The notes beneath the pieces are model-generated. The model saw nothing but the letters and a program-made list of their open reading frames with translations, did not search any database and was not told the DNA's origin. A program made the position numbers and the translations under genes. From positions 1,674,001-1,738,000 of the forward strand of contig JABRWF010000003.1 in assembly GCA_018343915.1 (NCBI GenBank): a stretch of 64,000 nucleotides of DNA, given 5' to 3'. Position 1 is the stretch's first letter; each line of letters starts with the position of its first letter. This document shows positions 13,441 to 24,408 of the stretch, piece by piece. Source of the stretch: Agroathelia rolfsii. Taxonomy: Eukaryota > Basidiomycota > Agaricomycetes > Amylocorticiales > Amylocorticiaceae.

Positions 13441-13830
13441 CTTGTTAGAAGAAATACTTTTATACAACACGAATGCGTTTAGTCGAGCTCTGTAGCTGAG
13501 AAAACACAATAATCTCGCATTACTGGGATTACGAGGCATCCCGAGAACTTGAAGGGGATACTATATTGCGGAAACACGAACCTTGTTGGCATTTTGCAAC
13601 GAGACAGGGTCATAAGATCCGGCCATTTTAATTTTTGTTTGTTTGTGTACTGTAAATCTTAACTTGAAAAACCTAACCGCCGTTCATTCGTGCGAGAGAT
13701 CATACCAACGTATACTAGCAAGAAAATGAAACATATTTCAAGCAATCAAACGCGTATGTACTAGTACCTTATAAGAGTGTTTTTTTTGTACATAGTGGTG
13801 ATGCACATACATGTACTCGTGTTTTCATGC

Positions 13831-15683
13831 TCAATCTTCATCGATCACAGACACAAGCACGTCCAAAGCAGCCATGTTTCCCCAGGCCGTATATGGAGCA
13901 GGGGGTCCAGTCCACGACGGTGAGTATGATTCGGTTCCATTTTGTGCGTGATTGAGGAGAGAGTTGTACTGATAGATCGTTTAATCCCAGATCAGAACCG
14001 GAAAAGCAATTGTACAAAATAGAAGGTACAATACCTGAACATTCGTATATGCTTTGATGAGGGCTTGAACATTCGTATTAGTTGAGCGAGAGTAAGCTTC
14101 GTGCAAACCACGGATGAAGATAGCTGATTGCATCCCTCAGCGTCATAATTAAGAACTTCAGGGAGTTGTGTTATGGAAGAATACCTTTAAACCCGACACC
14201 ATCATTATCTTCGGTTACTGAAGCACCCTCAGTGATTATACCATTGGAGCCTTGCCAAGCAGTATTTTTCGTCGATGCAGCAATTATGTCGTTCATACTA
14301 TGGGTTTTTTTTTTAGTTAAATCTTGATATTGAGGGAATAAAAAGGCAGCTTACAGGTTGGTCCAAGCCGTGTTTCCAGTGACGGATGCCAAAACACTGA
14401 GTCCCTCGATGTATTTTCCACTGTTGTACGTGAACTGCCATGATGCCGATGACCTGTCGCATGTGACAGCATCGACCGAGTCAAGCACTATGCTATTAGA
14501 ATTGATATTGAGGTTCTTGATCCAAGTTGCACTAAGTTCTGCCGCATTTGTGTAGGTTGAGTTACCAGTAGTAGCAGCCAAAAAGGCCGAGAGAGTTATA
14601 TAAAGTCTGCGAGCATGGATGAGTTTGGAAGGGCGGATAAGTAAACAAAATGATTGGTCCCAGACCCAGTGGTGATTGAATTGATAGATGTATCATCTGT
14701 TGTGGATCGCCAGAATACGCCTCCTGCCATGGTTTCTTCATAGAAGCATTACTGTCAGGGGGTATCACTATTTCACATTGAACTCATATCGGTCCTACCT
14801 CCATAACAGGTCTTGTTGAATGAAAACGATTTCGTTGCGATCTTTCCGGCTGCTGCGTCTACCGCTGAGATAACACTGCAATGTGTTCAGAGCTGCTCTG
14901 ATGATCGTAAGAAAAAGCACTGCGCACTATTCGCTAACATGTTCCCATGTAGTAATGGCATTCTGGAGCTGAGTCTCATCGCCATAAGCACGATACGCAT
15001 AGTAAGCTGCAGTGGCCCACCACCTGAAATAAAAGTCCATGAGATCATGCATGACACCAGAGATTGCACACCTAGTGAAAGGAATCCATACTTACTGGGC
15101 ATCATCGTTGTACTGTAAAATTCTAAAGGCTCAACATCAAAGCAAACAGTGCATAAAATGAATAAAACATACGCTATCAAATATACATTAGTTAATTTTC
15201 TGAAGGCTGAATCATAGTAACATACCCATATTCGTCAAAGTTGGAATACGAACTCCATGCTTTATTCAATGAACTGAGTGTAAGTGCTTTGTTTGTAGTC
15301 GTCCTTGCAAGTCGATCATCGTTCGCGGCCGCGGACCACACGTTTGCAGATTGCCACCATCCAAGTGCTAATAGAGTTACTTCAGAGATATACAGCCAAA
15401 GTGGAAGAATGACTCACCGGTGAATGTTCCGTCAGAAGCTTGAGGCTGGCTATACAAACCATTAAGGGCATCTTGAGCCAAAGCTATCCTGTTCGAGAGA
15501 GAAAGCGAAGTCGTTGTGTTCTAGTGAAGGAACAAACATGAGAGCCTATCGACCATATCACACCGATCAATTTTGGCTGACCACCCAAGTCGACGGTATC
15601 GATAGATCCTGAGCTTTGACGATAGCCAAAAGGCTTCCCATTGTTATACAGAAAGCGAGTCTGCCAAACGTTGTGCGGAGCAT
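13831..15683 (-). CDS. GH76 alpha-1,6-mannanase-like protein (array copy 2)
   Basis: A secreted-type glycoside hydrolase family 76 protein; the family hydrolyses or transglycosylates alpha-1,6-mannan, in fungi usually in cell-wall remodelling. Introns were placed by comparison with copy 3. Blocks in order: hydrophobic leader, DLSIPSTWV, LGWWQSANVWSAAANDDR, YNDDAQWWATAAYYAYRAYG, TWEHVSEY, CYGGVFWRSTTDDTSINS, AELSATWIKNLN, CDRSSASWQFTYNSGKYIEG, NTAWQGSNGIITEGASV, RGLHEAYSRSTN and the C-terminus VSVIDED. The Asp pair in YNDDAQ fits the GH76 catalytic pair. About 390 residues, with no GPI-signal tail, unlike Dfg5/Dcw1. The codon matching the copy 3 start has become ACG; I place the start four codons upstream at an in-frame ATG (MLRTTFGRLAF), with an internal Met (MGSLLAIV) as alternative. 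One glycine is missing after CYG because the splice site moved. Confidence 0.85.
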
Positions 15684-15724
15684 TCTGAAAGTCGTAGAGA
15701 TTGTTTACCATGGATTCTCCTTAG

Positions 15725-15910
15725 TTATAGGTTTTCGGAAACACATCGTAGTAATTCCTGAGAACCCTGGATCGGATTGTCGTCATGAGGGGCATGCAAT
15801 ACCTTCTTGGCGAGATTGTACAGCCAACTCACATGGGCTCGCTTCAGCATTTTCGAGTCACCATAGATTGTTTCTGTGGAGGCGAACATGATGGCACTCG
15901 ATACACCCAA
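15725..15910 (-). promoter_or_regulatory. Upstream block shared by the GH76 copies (copy 2)
   Basis: Begins about 40 bases upstream of the copy 2 start. It matches the corresponding blocks of copies 1 and 3, including gattgtcgtcatgagg and the gcttcagca / accatagatt stretches. This shows that the duplicated unit extends beyond the coding region. A promoter role is inferred. Confidence 0.6.
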
Positions 15911-16789
15911 CATGCTATTTGCAAAGAAGTTTCCTCGTACGTCACGGATGCTTTTAATCTAGCACTTTATAATTCAAAAAAGTTTGGCTGGCTGAAATCA
16001 CGAGCAGGAGATTGTTGCTGCCACCCATAAGCCTTGTGGGTGTCCAGTCATGTGCATGGTACTGGCATGAGACAAAATTAGAATAATAGAGATGGACATG
16101 GCGGGTGACCGAGAAGGTTAGTTTTCGGTGTTCTCTTCCTGATTAGCATGTTTCACGAGGTCCCAGTGTGTGTTCGTTGAGTTGGCTGCCAGTGGATGCA
16201 GATGTTTCAGTCATACAGTCGCAGATCCTATTCAAGTATATGTAACTCAGCACTGGTAATAATCGCCTGATTTACTATCAGTAATGAGGTATTAGTTTTG
16301 GTTAGATTCAATGTTTGTCCAGGACATGAAACACGCTCTGTCTGAGAGCAGGAACTTCAGGTGCCAGCAACTTTAGCCGCTGAGCATGATGTGATGCATC
16401 ATGATGATGATGTCCGGAGTCCGAACCGGTGGCTGTGAGGCCACCGTGAACTCCTCCGCATAATGGTTCAAGCCGAACTCTGTGGCTGATCTAAACTTGT
16501 TCGTGACTGCGTACTAATACTGCTGATTGCCCCATATAGTTTGAAATACATGACAGATGGCTCGTCTCATAGTGCTAGGCTTGGATTACTGTTGTATCTC
16601 AGACGCACTACTAACTGCGCTTGTCATTTCTGTAAGAAGCAACAGTATATACAAGAAGCTTGGATAGATTTCCGGCAATGAGCAAAAATCTAATTACATA
16701 GAATTTCAAAAAGAAAATAGTTTTGTATACTATAGAAATTTTGAATCATCAAATATAGCATTCTTCCTTGTCTTTATTACTCCTTGCGC
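15911..16789. other. Intergenic between GH76 copies 2 and 3
   Basis: No coding frame can be supported. The sequence contains a short atgatgatgatg-like tract near 16,390-16,415 and is otherwise featureless to me. It should contain distal promoter sequence for copy 2 and the 3' flank of copy 3. Confidence 0.4.
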
Positions 16790-18590
16790 TTAATCCTCGT
16801 CAATCACAGACGCTAGCACATCTAGAGCAGCCAAATTTCCCCAGACCGTGTAAGGGGCAGGGGGTCCGGTCCACGATGGAGAATATGACTCTGTGCCATT
16901 TTGTGCGAGATACAGAAGCGCATTGTACTGATTAATGATTCAGAATGAGGAAGATCATAGTGCAAATAAAACATAGATAATACCTGGACGTTGGTGTAAG
17001 CCTTGATGAGACTCTGGACATCCGCGTTTGTTGAGCGAGAATAAGCTTCATGCAATCCACGAATCAAAACAGCTACATGGACCCAATTTTTAGCGTTTGT
17101 AAACTTATATGGGATGAAAACGCAACCTTACATTTAAATCCGACATCATCGTTGTCTGAATCTACTGAGGCACCCTCAGTTATGATACCATTAGAGCCTT
17201 GCCAGGCGGTATTTTTAGTCGCCGCGGCAATAATATCTGTGAGGCTGTAGGAGAACCGTATTAGTCTTGTACCTCAGACACTTTATTCAGGAAGCCGGTC
17301 AACTGCTTACAGGTCACTCCAAGCCGTGTTCCCAGTGACGGATGCCAAAACACTGAGTCCCTCGATGTATTTTCCACTGTTGTACGTGAATTGCCATGAT
17401 GCTGATGACCTGTCGCATGTAACAGCATCAACCGTGTCAAGCACTATATCATCAGAATTGAGGTTGAGGTTTTTGATCCAAGTTGCACTAAGTTCAGCAG
17501 CATTTGTGTAGGTCGAGTTACCCGTGGTGGCAGCCAAGAATGCCGAAAGCGTCACATAAAGCCTATAAATCCGCATGAGATTAAGCACTTGAACACAACA
17601 TACAACTTAACCCTGTGGTAATGGAGTTAATCGATGTGTCATCTGATGTAGGTCGCCAGAATACGCCTCCCGCCATGGTTTCTTCATTATCCTCAGTGAC
17701 GTATTCCTTACACATGATAAATCATACCCACCGCCATAACAGGTCCCACTGATAGAAAATGACTTCGTCGGGATAGACCCGGCTGCTGCATCTGCTGCTG
17801 TGACAACACTGAAAATATCTTTAGTGCAGATCTAGGCACTGAGAAAAGTTGAACGTACTATTGACTAATATGCTCCCATGTAGCAATTGCATTATTCAAC
17901 TGAGTCTCTTCACCGTATGCACGATAAGCATAGTAAGCTGCAGTAGCCCACCACCTAAAAAGGCGATTAATAAGGTTGTGTACCCGATGTTGGGAGTTAA
18001 TACTTACTGGGCATCATCATTGTACTAGGAAAATGGAATAGATCACGCGTTAATAACATATTCGCAGAGGCTATAGTACAACGTACGCTATCATAAACCC
18101 ATTAGTCCAATCTCATGTCATTAAATTAAAGCAACCTACCCGTATTGATCATAGTTGGCATATGAACTCCATGCAATATTCAAGGCATCGAGTGTATCCG
18201 CTTCATTTGCTGTCGTGCTTGCAATTCGATCTTTGTTGGCAGCCGCAGACCAAACGTTCGCAGATTGCCACCATCCAAGTCCTGGCCAAGTACGCTTAGG
18301 AACGTATATACGAAGATGAAGTACAACTAACCATTGAAAGTTCCAGAAGAGCTTTGAAGCTGGGTATAGGTCCCAGCGAGAGCGTCTTGGGCCAAGGCTG
18401 TCCTCTGTGATGTGGAAAGTGATGTGGATGTATTCTGATTGCGAAATGATGATGATGTCAGTTTATTTTATGGCTCCATATGGATCAGTATTAGACTAAC
18501 CACCCATGTTGATGGGATCGAAAGGTCTTGGGCTCTGACAATCGCCCAGACACTTCCAGTCGCAAACAAGAAAGCAAGTCTACCGGGCAT
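16790..18590 (-). CDS. GH76 alpha-1,6-mannanase-like protein (array copy 3)
   Basis: The best-preserved GH76 copy; about 390 residues across about ten exons. The start MPGRLAFLFATGSVWAIVRA gives a convincing signal peptide, followed by QDLSIPSTWV. Blocks: LGWWQSANVWSAAANKDRIA, the short exon YNDDAQ with the putative catalytic Asp pair, WWATAAYYAYRAYGEETQ, TWEHISQY, CYGGGVFWRPTSDDTSINS, LYVTLSAFLAATTGNSTY, CDRSSASWQFTYNSGKYIEG, ITEGASVDSDNDDVGFK, RGLHEAYSRSTN, and a C-terminus SPSWTGPPAPYTVWGN...ASVIDED. Expected to be secreted and to act on alpha-1,6-mannan or mannoprotein glycans. There is no C-terminal hydrophobic GPI signal, so a soluble form is likely. It sits head-to-tail with two paralogues on the same strand. 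Confidence 0.9.
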
Positions 18591-18639
18591 TTCAAACGAA
18601 AAACTATTATGGCTCATGGTCAAAGGTTACCAGTAGTTA

Positions 18640-18840
18640 TAGATTCCCAGAAATGGCGTCACATCCCCGAGAAGACCCTGCGATCAGATTGTCGTCATGA
18701 GCATCATGCGGGAAGCTTTTCGCGAGAATGCACTGTCAACCTTCGTAGCCTCGCTTCAGCAATCCATAGTCGTCATGGGGTTAGTTTCTGGCTTTCTGCG
18801 AAGGTATCCATGATGGAACTCGGCATTCGGCCTGCCCATG
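18640..18840 (-). promoter_or_regulatory. Upstream block shared by the GH76 copies (copy 3)
   Basis: Lies about 50 bases upstream of the copy 3 start. It aligns by eye with the blocks at 15725-15910 and 13250-13440, sharing gattgtcgtcatgag, gcgaga(a/t)tg and gcttcagca. A conserved promoter segment or duplicated flank. Confidence 0.6.
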
Positions 18841-19709
18841 TTGATAAGAAGCCTCATTACACGTCACGATCGTACTTAGTCGAGGTCTGGTTAGTCCATT
18901 GCCAGCAAACACAAGGCTACCTGAAGACGAAGCGCTTTTTGTGAAGCATTAGCCTCATGGGCGTCTAGTCATAGGACTTCGACTCAAACGAAATTAGAAC
19001 TATGGAACAAGAGAAGCTTGATTTGTTCAATTTCATATTAATTCGAGTTTGTCGGTAGTATAGAGCGACAGCGAGGAAGTATAACGTCTCTTATAGCTAC
19101 AAATCTTCATCACGATGAGATTGAGGATTTGAGTCCGGGACTTCTTCATGACCGACTACGAAATTTATAGTTCGGTCGGCGAAGTGCACACGAAATCGGC
19201 TACTAGCAGTAGGTCATGGATCTATATGCAAGCTATAGGTTCTGATTTATGACCGCAAGGAAGGGATAACCAATATATGCTGATATCAGTTTGGCTCAAG
19301 GCTCATGATACGGTTTAATCCAAGTCAAGTTCCAAGACGATCATCATGGCTTGAGAGTACTACACTTTCTCTGAGTCAGTGGCTATGGCATCACTATAGC
19401 CGGCCAGCGATACTACAGCGCCACCTATGGCACAACTACGCCACCACCTACGATGTGTGAGCTGGGAAGAATGCGCCAACGAGACAAATGAGCAATAGCC
19501 CATGAACGCGTCTCCGCTCCGGCTCGTGCCAATTGCCGTATGACCACCAACCCAGCTAGTTACCGGCGGGTCACGATATATGCCAATCATGATATTTATC
19601 CACATTCACACTGCCTCAACGCTCTTGCTAGAACCAATATAGTCTCTGCTGTAACGGCTCCCTTCATTCGACTTGTCTGAGTCTTGAAGTTCTCTAGTTT
19701 GTGCCTGTA
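18841..19709. other. Intergenic upstream of epoxide hydrolase
   Basis: No gene is supported in this stretch. It separates the divergently transcribed GH76 copy 3 (-) and epoxide hydrolase (+), so it should include both promoters. Confidence 0.4.
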
Positions 19710-21174
19710 ATGGATCCTCAGCAGCCCTCTTCCTTCTCTCATCGAGTAGAACGTCTCTCGACCGGCAAGACATACCATTTCATCGACGAAAAGCCCACAG
19801 ACTTTAGTGAAAGAACCATCACCTTGCTTTGTGTTCACGGTTTCCCTGACCTCTGGTACATATCCATGCTCTAAACAATCATAAAATGCGTGCCCCTAAG
19901 TGGAACTGAACAACACTCGCACACAATATCCATATATGTGCATAGGTACGGATGGCGCAATCAAATTGGCGCGTGGGTGCGAAAAGGCTACCGTGTCGTC
20001 GTACCAGACATGTTGGGATATGGTAAATCTGATAAGCCGATGGACGCGACGGCCTACAGCACGCGCAGGCTCTGCGATGATCTCGCTGCTATACTGGATG
20101 TCATTGGGGTTCAAAAAGCTGTATGATTTTTTTCATTGCCTACGTGCGTTGACGTGGGATCAAACAGTGTTATTGCTGCTAGGTAATCATTGGTCGTGAC
20201 TGGGGTTCATTCACGGTTGGAAGGTTTTCCCTCTGGTATCCAAATCGCCTACTTGCATTGATCATGTCAGTCCCAAGAGAGAGAGAGAGATGAATTTGTG
20301 GGTCGTTTGATTTGACAGCTATGATGAAATAGGATGTCCGTACCTTTTACGCCTCCCACGCCAACTTACGTCTCTTTGGAAGACGTTGTGAAACGTGCTC
20401 CCAACTTGGGATACCAGCTTTACCTTGCAGATCCCAAGTTCACCTCTCAAATAGAGCAAAAGGTAGTGTAGCGTTAGTGTTCACCGTCCCAAAAGGATGT
20501 TGAAGTTGATTCGTATTTTGCCTTGTCAGCTTGACACATTCCTGTCCACGCTGTACGCAGCGCCCTCACCCGGACCAACCTTTACACATACCGGACAACT
20601 TCAAAATCTTCTTGTGACTCGCAAATCTATGAATGACGTTTCGATTGTCTTGAATGGAACTGTAAAGTAACTTTCTTTCATATCCGTTGACTCGTACTGA
20701 CTGAAAAAAAAGGAGCTAGAATACTACAAGCAACAATTCCAGCTTGGGGGCATGACCGGTCCGCTGTCGTACTATCGTACCGCGCGGATTAGGTACGAAG
20801 AAGAGCAAGGTCCGTATGACTCATCGTAAATGTATTTTTCTACATCTATTCTTAGAGATAAAAAAAAACAGATGCGTCCCTCTCACAAACGCCCCCTGTT
20901 GACTTGCCTGTGTTGTATCTTTATGGCACTAAGGATCCCACTAACACTGGTGGCGCCTTGAAAAGGTGAATTCTCCCTCTCCTTCGTATTCTGGCATGAA
21001 CGTGGTCTCACCGCGGTCCCATCAACCAGGGCGAAGAAGCTTATCCCGTCGTTGGACATCATCCCACTTGAAGGCAAAGGTCATTGGGTGCTGGTCGAAG
21101 CTGCGGATGAGGTTACAAGTGGTATTTTGACGTGGCTTGATTCTATTCTCTCGAAAAACAAGGCGAAGTTGTGA
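19710..21174 (+). CDS. Soluble epoxide hydrolase (alpha/beta hydrolase fold)
   Basis: Converts epoxides to vicinal diols through an Asp-ester intermediate. Translation starts MDPQQPSSFSHRVERLSTGK. Motifs: oxyanion-hole segment CVHGFPDLWYGWRNQI, where the intron between DL and WYG gives a perfect frame; VVVPDMLGYGKSDKP; nucleophile elbow IIGRDWGSFTVGRF, with Asp as nucleophile (Arg replaces the His usual in GHDWG); cap region SYYRTARIRYEEEQ with candidate Tyr; acid region YGTKDPTNTGG; and catalytic His in GKGHWVLVEAADE. All GT-AG joins keep the frame. About 330 residues, normal for the family. No signal peptide or peroxisomal tail is evident (ends NKAKL). Convergent with the small membrane protein at 21484-22224. 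Substrate unknown; detoxification or secondary metabolism are both possible, and P450s that could supply epoxides lie about 10 kb away, without evidence of a link. Confidence 0.92.
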
Positions 21175-21483
21175 TATTTCTTCTATCTGCCATAATTGGG
21201 ATGCTTGGAACTCCTCATTTAGTAAGTGTCGGGAAGTCATTATTCTTTGCTTATTTATTTAATGATGAACATCACAATGCAGAGCATGCATACTATTGAA
21301 TGATAAAAAAACGTCGAACTAAAGCCGAATCAATTATTCATAACATACAAAGAAAGGAAGAAAAGGGATACAAAAAGAAACCAGTTCATTTGAAATACTA
21401 AAACACGAATTCATTCATTTCGTAAAAGGTATCAGTGTCCATATATCTTTTATGCGCCGAACGCAAGTCAGTCCACAGAAAAA

Positions 21484-22224
21484 TCAAGCGTAGTAATTGC
21501 GCCTAGAGGCGGTGTGTGCCTTGGGAGGCGGACCAGGGGGCTATTATCGTCGTCGTCAGTTATGATCCTTGGAAGAGCAGGAAAAGGGGTAAGGAAAAAA
21601 GACCCACAGGACCATATTGGGGGCTGTATGCGCCCATGTACGTGTCTCCGGTTCCATCAGCGGCACCATACATTGGCGGGGGCATGTTACTACCCGGGGA
21701 TCCAGCAGGAGGTGCGTACTGAGTATGTTGTGGCCGAGAGTTTTGGTGAACATAACCGCTCGACGGCTGGGAGGCTACGGGTCGCGAAGCATAACCACCA
21801 CGCGCATATTCAGTTTGCGAAGGGGTGTGATCATTGCTATATTGAGCATTGTTCGGATGGTGCTTCCTCTTGTTAGAGAAAAACATGTTTCTAAAACTGA
21901 TGCCGTTGGCGTTGCCGCCATAGACATCTGAGCCGGCGCCGTTGTATGCCCCTCTGGCTTGCATGGCCCTCACACGCCGACGGCGAGCGATGGCCACTAA
22001 GCACATGGCCAAGATCACTATTACCACAATGGCTAGAATTATACTCCGTTTCAGCCCATCATTTCTCCATGATGTGATGTTTTTTGTAAAATAGGACACT
22101 GACCAACGATGATCCCGGCAACCTTGCCTACTGTGCTATGACGATAATACCCACGATTGTTATACTGGGCTCGTACAAGGGGTAAACAGGATAAAAGGAG
22201 CGCTGCAGAGAGCTGTGTTGACAT
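21484..22224 (-). CDS. Small type I membrane protein with PPxY tail (RCR-like candidate 1)
   Basis: About 204 residues in three exons. N-terminal signal peptide (MSTQLSAALLLSCLPLVRA), a tiny ectodomain (QYNNRGYYRHSTVGKVAG), a TM helix (IIVAIVVIVILAMCLVAI), a basic stop-transfer ARRRRVRAMQ, then a Gly/Tyr/Pro/Ser-rich cytoplasmic tail with the PPxY motif in NMPPPMYGA and an end reading QYGPPPGPPP then KAHTASRRNYYA. Intron 1 is phase 1 and sits at the start of the TM helix; intron 2 lies just before the C-terminal Pro run. This layout resembles fungal RCR proteins, whose PY motifs recruit the Rsp5 ubiquitin ligase and which affect chitin deposition and transporter sorting. The RCR assignment is inference from layout. 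Two similar genes follow within 2.2 kb. Confidence 0.75.
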
Positions 22225-22919
22225 GAGTGGAACGAAGGGGAAGAAGAGTAATGATGATAGAAAGACCTCGCCAAAGGAGGGGAGGTTATGTGCGGGTCAT
22301 TGCCCATGGAGTGTGGGGCTGATCATGAAGGGCTCCGAGTAGCAATACGTCATAGGGCCACCTTATCTTTTGCTTCCGAGTCACGTTTTTTGCCATGACA
22401 CCATTGTCATATCAGGCGGGCTGCTGCGTCTTGCACTGTGATCGAGACTAATAGGTCCTCGTGTCTCCTTTCATGCATTGTATTGTCTCGGGAAGATTGC
22501 GAATATGTGCGTCGTTTCGTGGAGCACTCTAGACTTTCTGCATAATACTATTCGGATTGAATGCTGCGATCATGGGACATTTGGAGATTTTGAAGTCACT
22601 AGTCTCTATAGCTCTGTTTCCCCCTTTCAAAATTAGTTATGGACGCCCTATAGGTGGCTCTCATCGAACATTAGAATATTAATGGTAGTCACGCCTCCCC
22701 CCACACGCTCCGGATGATGACGTCTCTTCCACACCCCATAGGAGCTGCATCAGGCCTTATTTCAGTAACCGCCTCCTTTCTGGTCTGCACATCCTGGATA
22801 GCGGCTGGCCTCGGTTCTCCTATTTGTTTCTCTGATACTGCCAGTTTCTCTCTTTCCTTTTCCTCAAGAATTGCTCCTCTCAAAATCCTTGCACCGCGAC
22901 AACGACCTTGCACTCCAAT
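22225..22919. promoter_or_regulatory. Divergent promoter region between two small TM genes
   Basis: Lies between the starts of the minus-strand gene at 22224 and the plus-strand gene at 22920, so it must carry both promoters. No further gene is supported. The overlapping frames beginning near 22,690 are not convincing. Confidence 0.4.
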
Positions 22920-23336
22920 ATGCTGCTCCCAGAATGGGCCCAGACTGTCTTCTTGCCCTACGTCCTTATCTTCTTTAGCGCCTTGATCAGCGTGCATGCA
23001 GCACCCACTAGTACCAAAGAATTGCAAAATACCAACGGACCAGACGTCGTCCATGTCCATCCACATACGCGTGCACGCACAATTGGAATTGTCATAGGTA
23101 AGCATTGTACCTCGCCTTAGCCCTCGGACGTTCTCATAGTGCGCATCATTGCTTCAGGGGTAATCGCTTTTGTGTTGATAACCGCGATGGCCTTCAACTG
23201 GTTTCAGCGCAGACGACTGCGACGGAAGCAAGTGTCAGGAAATGCGCGAGCCCGGGCTGATGCTGCTGAGGCGGCAGCAACAGCAACAGCTACTACTCCA
23301 TCAACAACACTAGATGAGATTTCAAATGATAAATAA
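22920..23336 (+). CDS. Small single-pass membrane protein
   Basis: Two exons, about 120 residues. It starts MLLPEWAQTVFLPYVLIFFS with a hydrophobic signal region ending near ISVHAAP. A short ectodomain rich in His/Thr follows (DVVHVHPHTRARTIG), then TM helix IVIGVIAFVLITAMAFNW, a strongly basic stop-transfer FQRRRLRRKQ, and an Ala/Thr-rich tail ending DEISNDK. The single intron is phase 1 and lies at the TM start, in the same place as in the two flanking minus-strand genes. It lacks the Tyr/Pro-rich tail of those two. I do not recognise a named family; layout and intron suggest a shortened relative of its neighbours. Function unknown. Confidence 0.65.
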
Positions 23337-23666
23337 TGCTTTATTTCTTGTGGATATTTTCAAGGTGATGGAACAATTGCAAGTATTATCAACTGGCAAA
23401 ACTCAAGAATCCTCTTCTTCAGGTTAACGAATCGTTATGAATTTACGGCAAAGGAGCAAACGTATATACCAGCTTGTACATATGGTCAATCGTGTTTTTT
23501 TATTATCCAAATGGACGGGTATTTTGATAGTCAATCAATAGTACATAGTAAAAAAAAAAAAACAGTTCCGAGGAGGGATAATATCACATGGCTAATAAGT
23601 ACATGGTAGGGTGAGGGAAGTAAAACTGTCCAAAAGAAAGGGGATATCCACGCATAGCAAGCTAAG
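23337..23666. other. Tail-to-tail intergenic
   Basis: Short AT-rich spacer between convergent small TM genes, with a poly-A run near 23,550. Presumed to hold both transcript ends. Confidence 0.4.
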
Positions 23667-24408
23667 CTACGCCTTGAACCCTCCCACGAATTGATTACCG
23701 CTATTTCCAGGCGGTGGACCGGACGGCTAAAGAAACCAACAATACATATATTTAGTCAGCTTTTGTTCCCACATCCTCGTACTTAAGGCGACATCGTCGA
23801 GAACGACCGCCAAAAAGTACATTCAAAGATAGGAAGAGAAAAAAAAAAAAGGAACAATACGTACCGGCGCATAGTGCCCTCCACCTCCGGCGCCGTTGTA
23901 TGCGGCAGGAGGTTGTGTTACACCCGACCCACCCGAGGGGCCATAATAGCCTTGTTGTTCAGACATACCCGCTGGCGCGCCACCTCCGCCTGTTGCACCC
24001 GGACCTGTCAAATGCCCAGGGCGGTTCCGACGCCCACGGCTACGACGGAGTAGGAAGCAACAGCAGCCGAGGAGTAGTAGCAGACCTACTACACCGCCTG
24101 TTGTGATTGGCAGGACGAAGAGGGGACCGATGAAAGTAAGGGGGATGTGCGCATCAGCCGAAAGAGTTGCATGTATGCGCTTCCATTGGAAGGATATACT
24201 GCGTACCGACTATGGAGCCTGCGAGAATGCGAGCGAGCCTGTGCCTTCGATTAGAAGTGGTATATCTGAGCAGCACCGAATCAGGTGTCTCTGTCTCTGA
24301 GTCCTCTGCGGTAGCTGCTAGAGGCTGTGCCAGGGTAGATAGCACGAGTTGGAGTAGAACCAGTGCTGTGGTTTGCGCCGAAGCTGATAACTTGACAAAA
24401 CGGAGCAT
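23667..24408 (-). CDS. Small type I membrane protein, Gly/Pro/Tyr-rich tail (RCR-like candidate 2)
   Basis: About 175 residues in three exons. Signal peptide LSASAQTTALVLLQLVLSTL cut near AQ; an acidic ectodomain (TAEDSETETPDS) then a basic stretch (SNRRHRLARILAG); TM helix SIVGGVVGLLLLLGCCCFLL; stop-transfer RRSRGRRNRPG; a Gly-rich tail with QQGYYGPSGGSG and QPPAAYNGAGGGGHYAP, ending SGPPPGNSGNQFVGGFKA. Intron 1 is phase 1 at the TM start and intron 2 falls before the terminal Pro-rich exon, both as in the gene at 21484-22224. The cysteine cluster GCCCF at the inner membrane face is a candidate palmitoylation site. There is no strict PPxY (PPAAY is one residue too long). Probably a paralogue of candidate 1; function inferred at best. 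Confidence 0.75.

Noticed and set aside
18528..18944. 138-codon plus-strand frame
   Set aside because: It overlaps the GH76 copy 3 leader and its upstream block; no motif; it is explained as a shadow.
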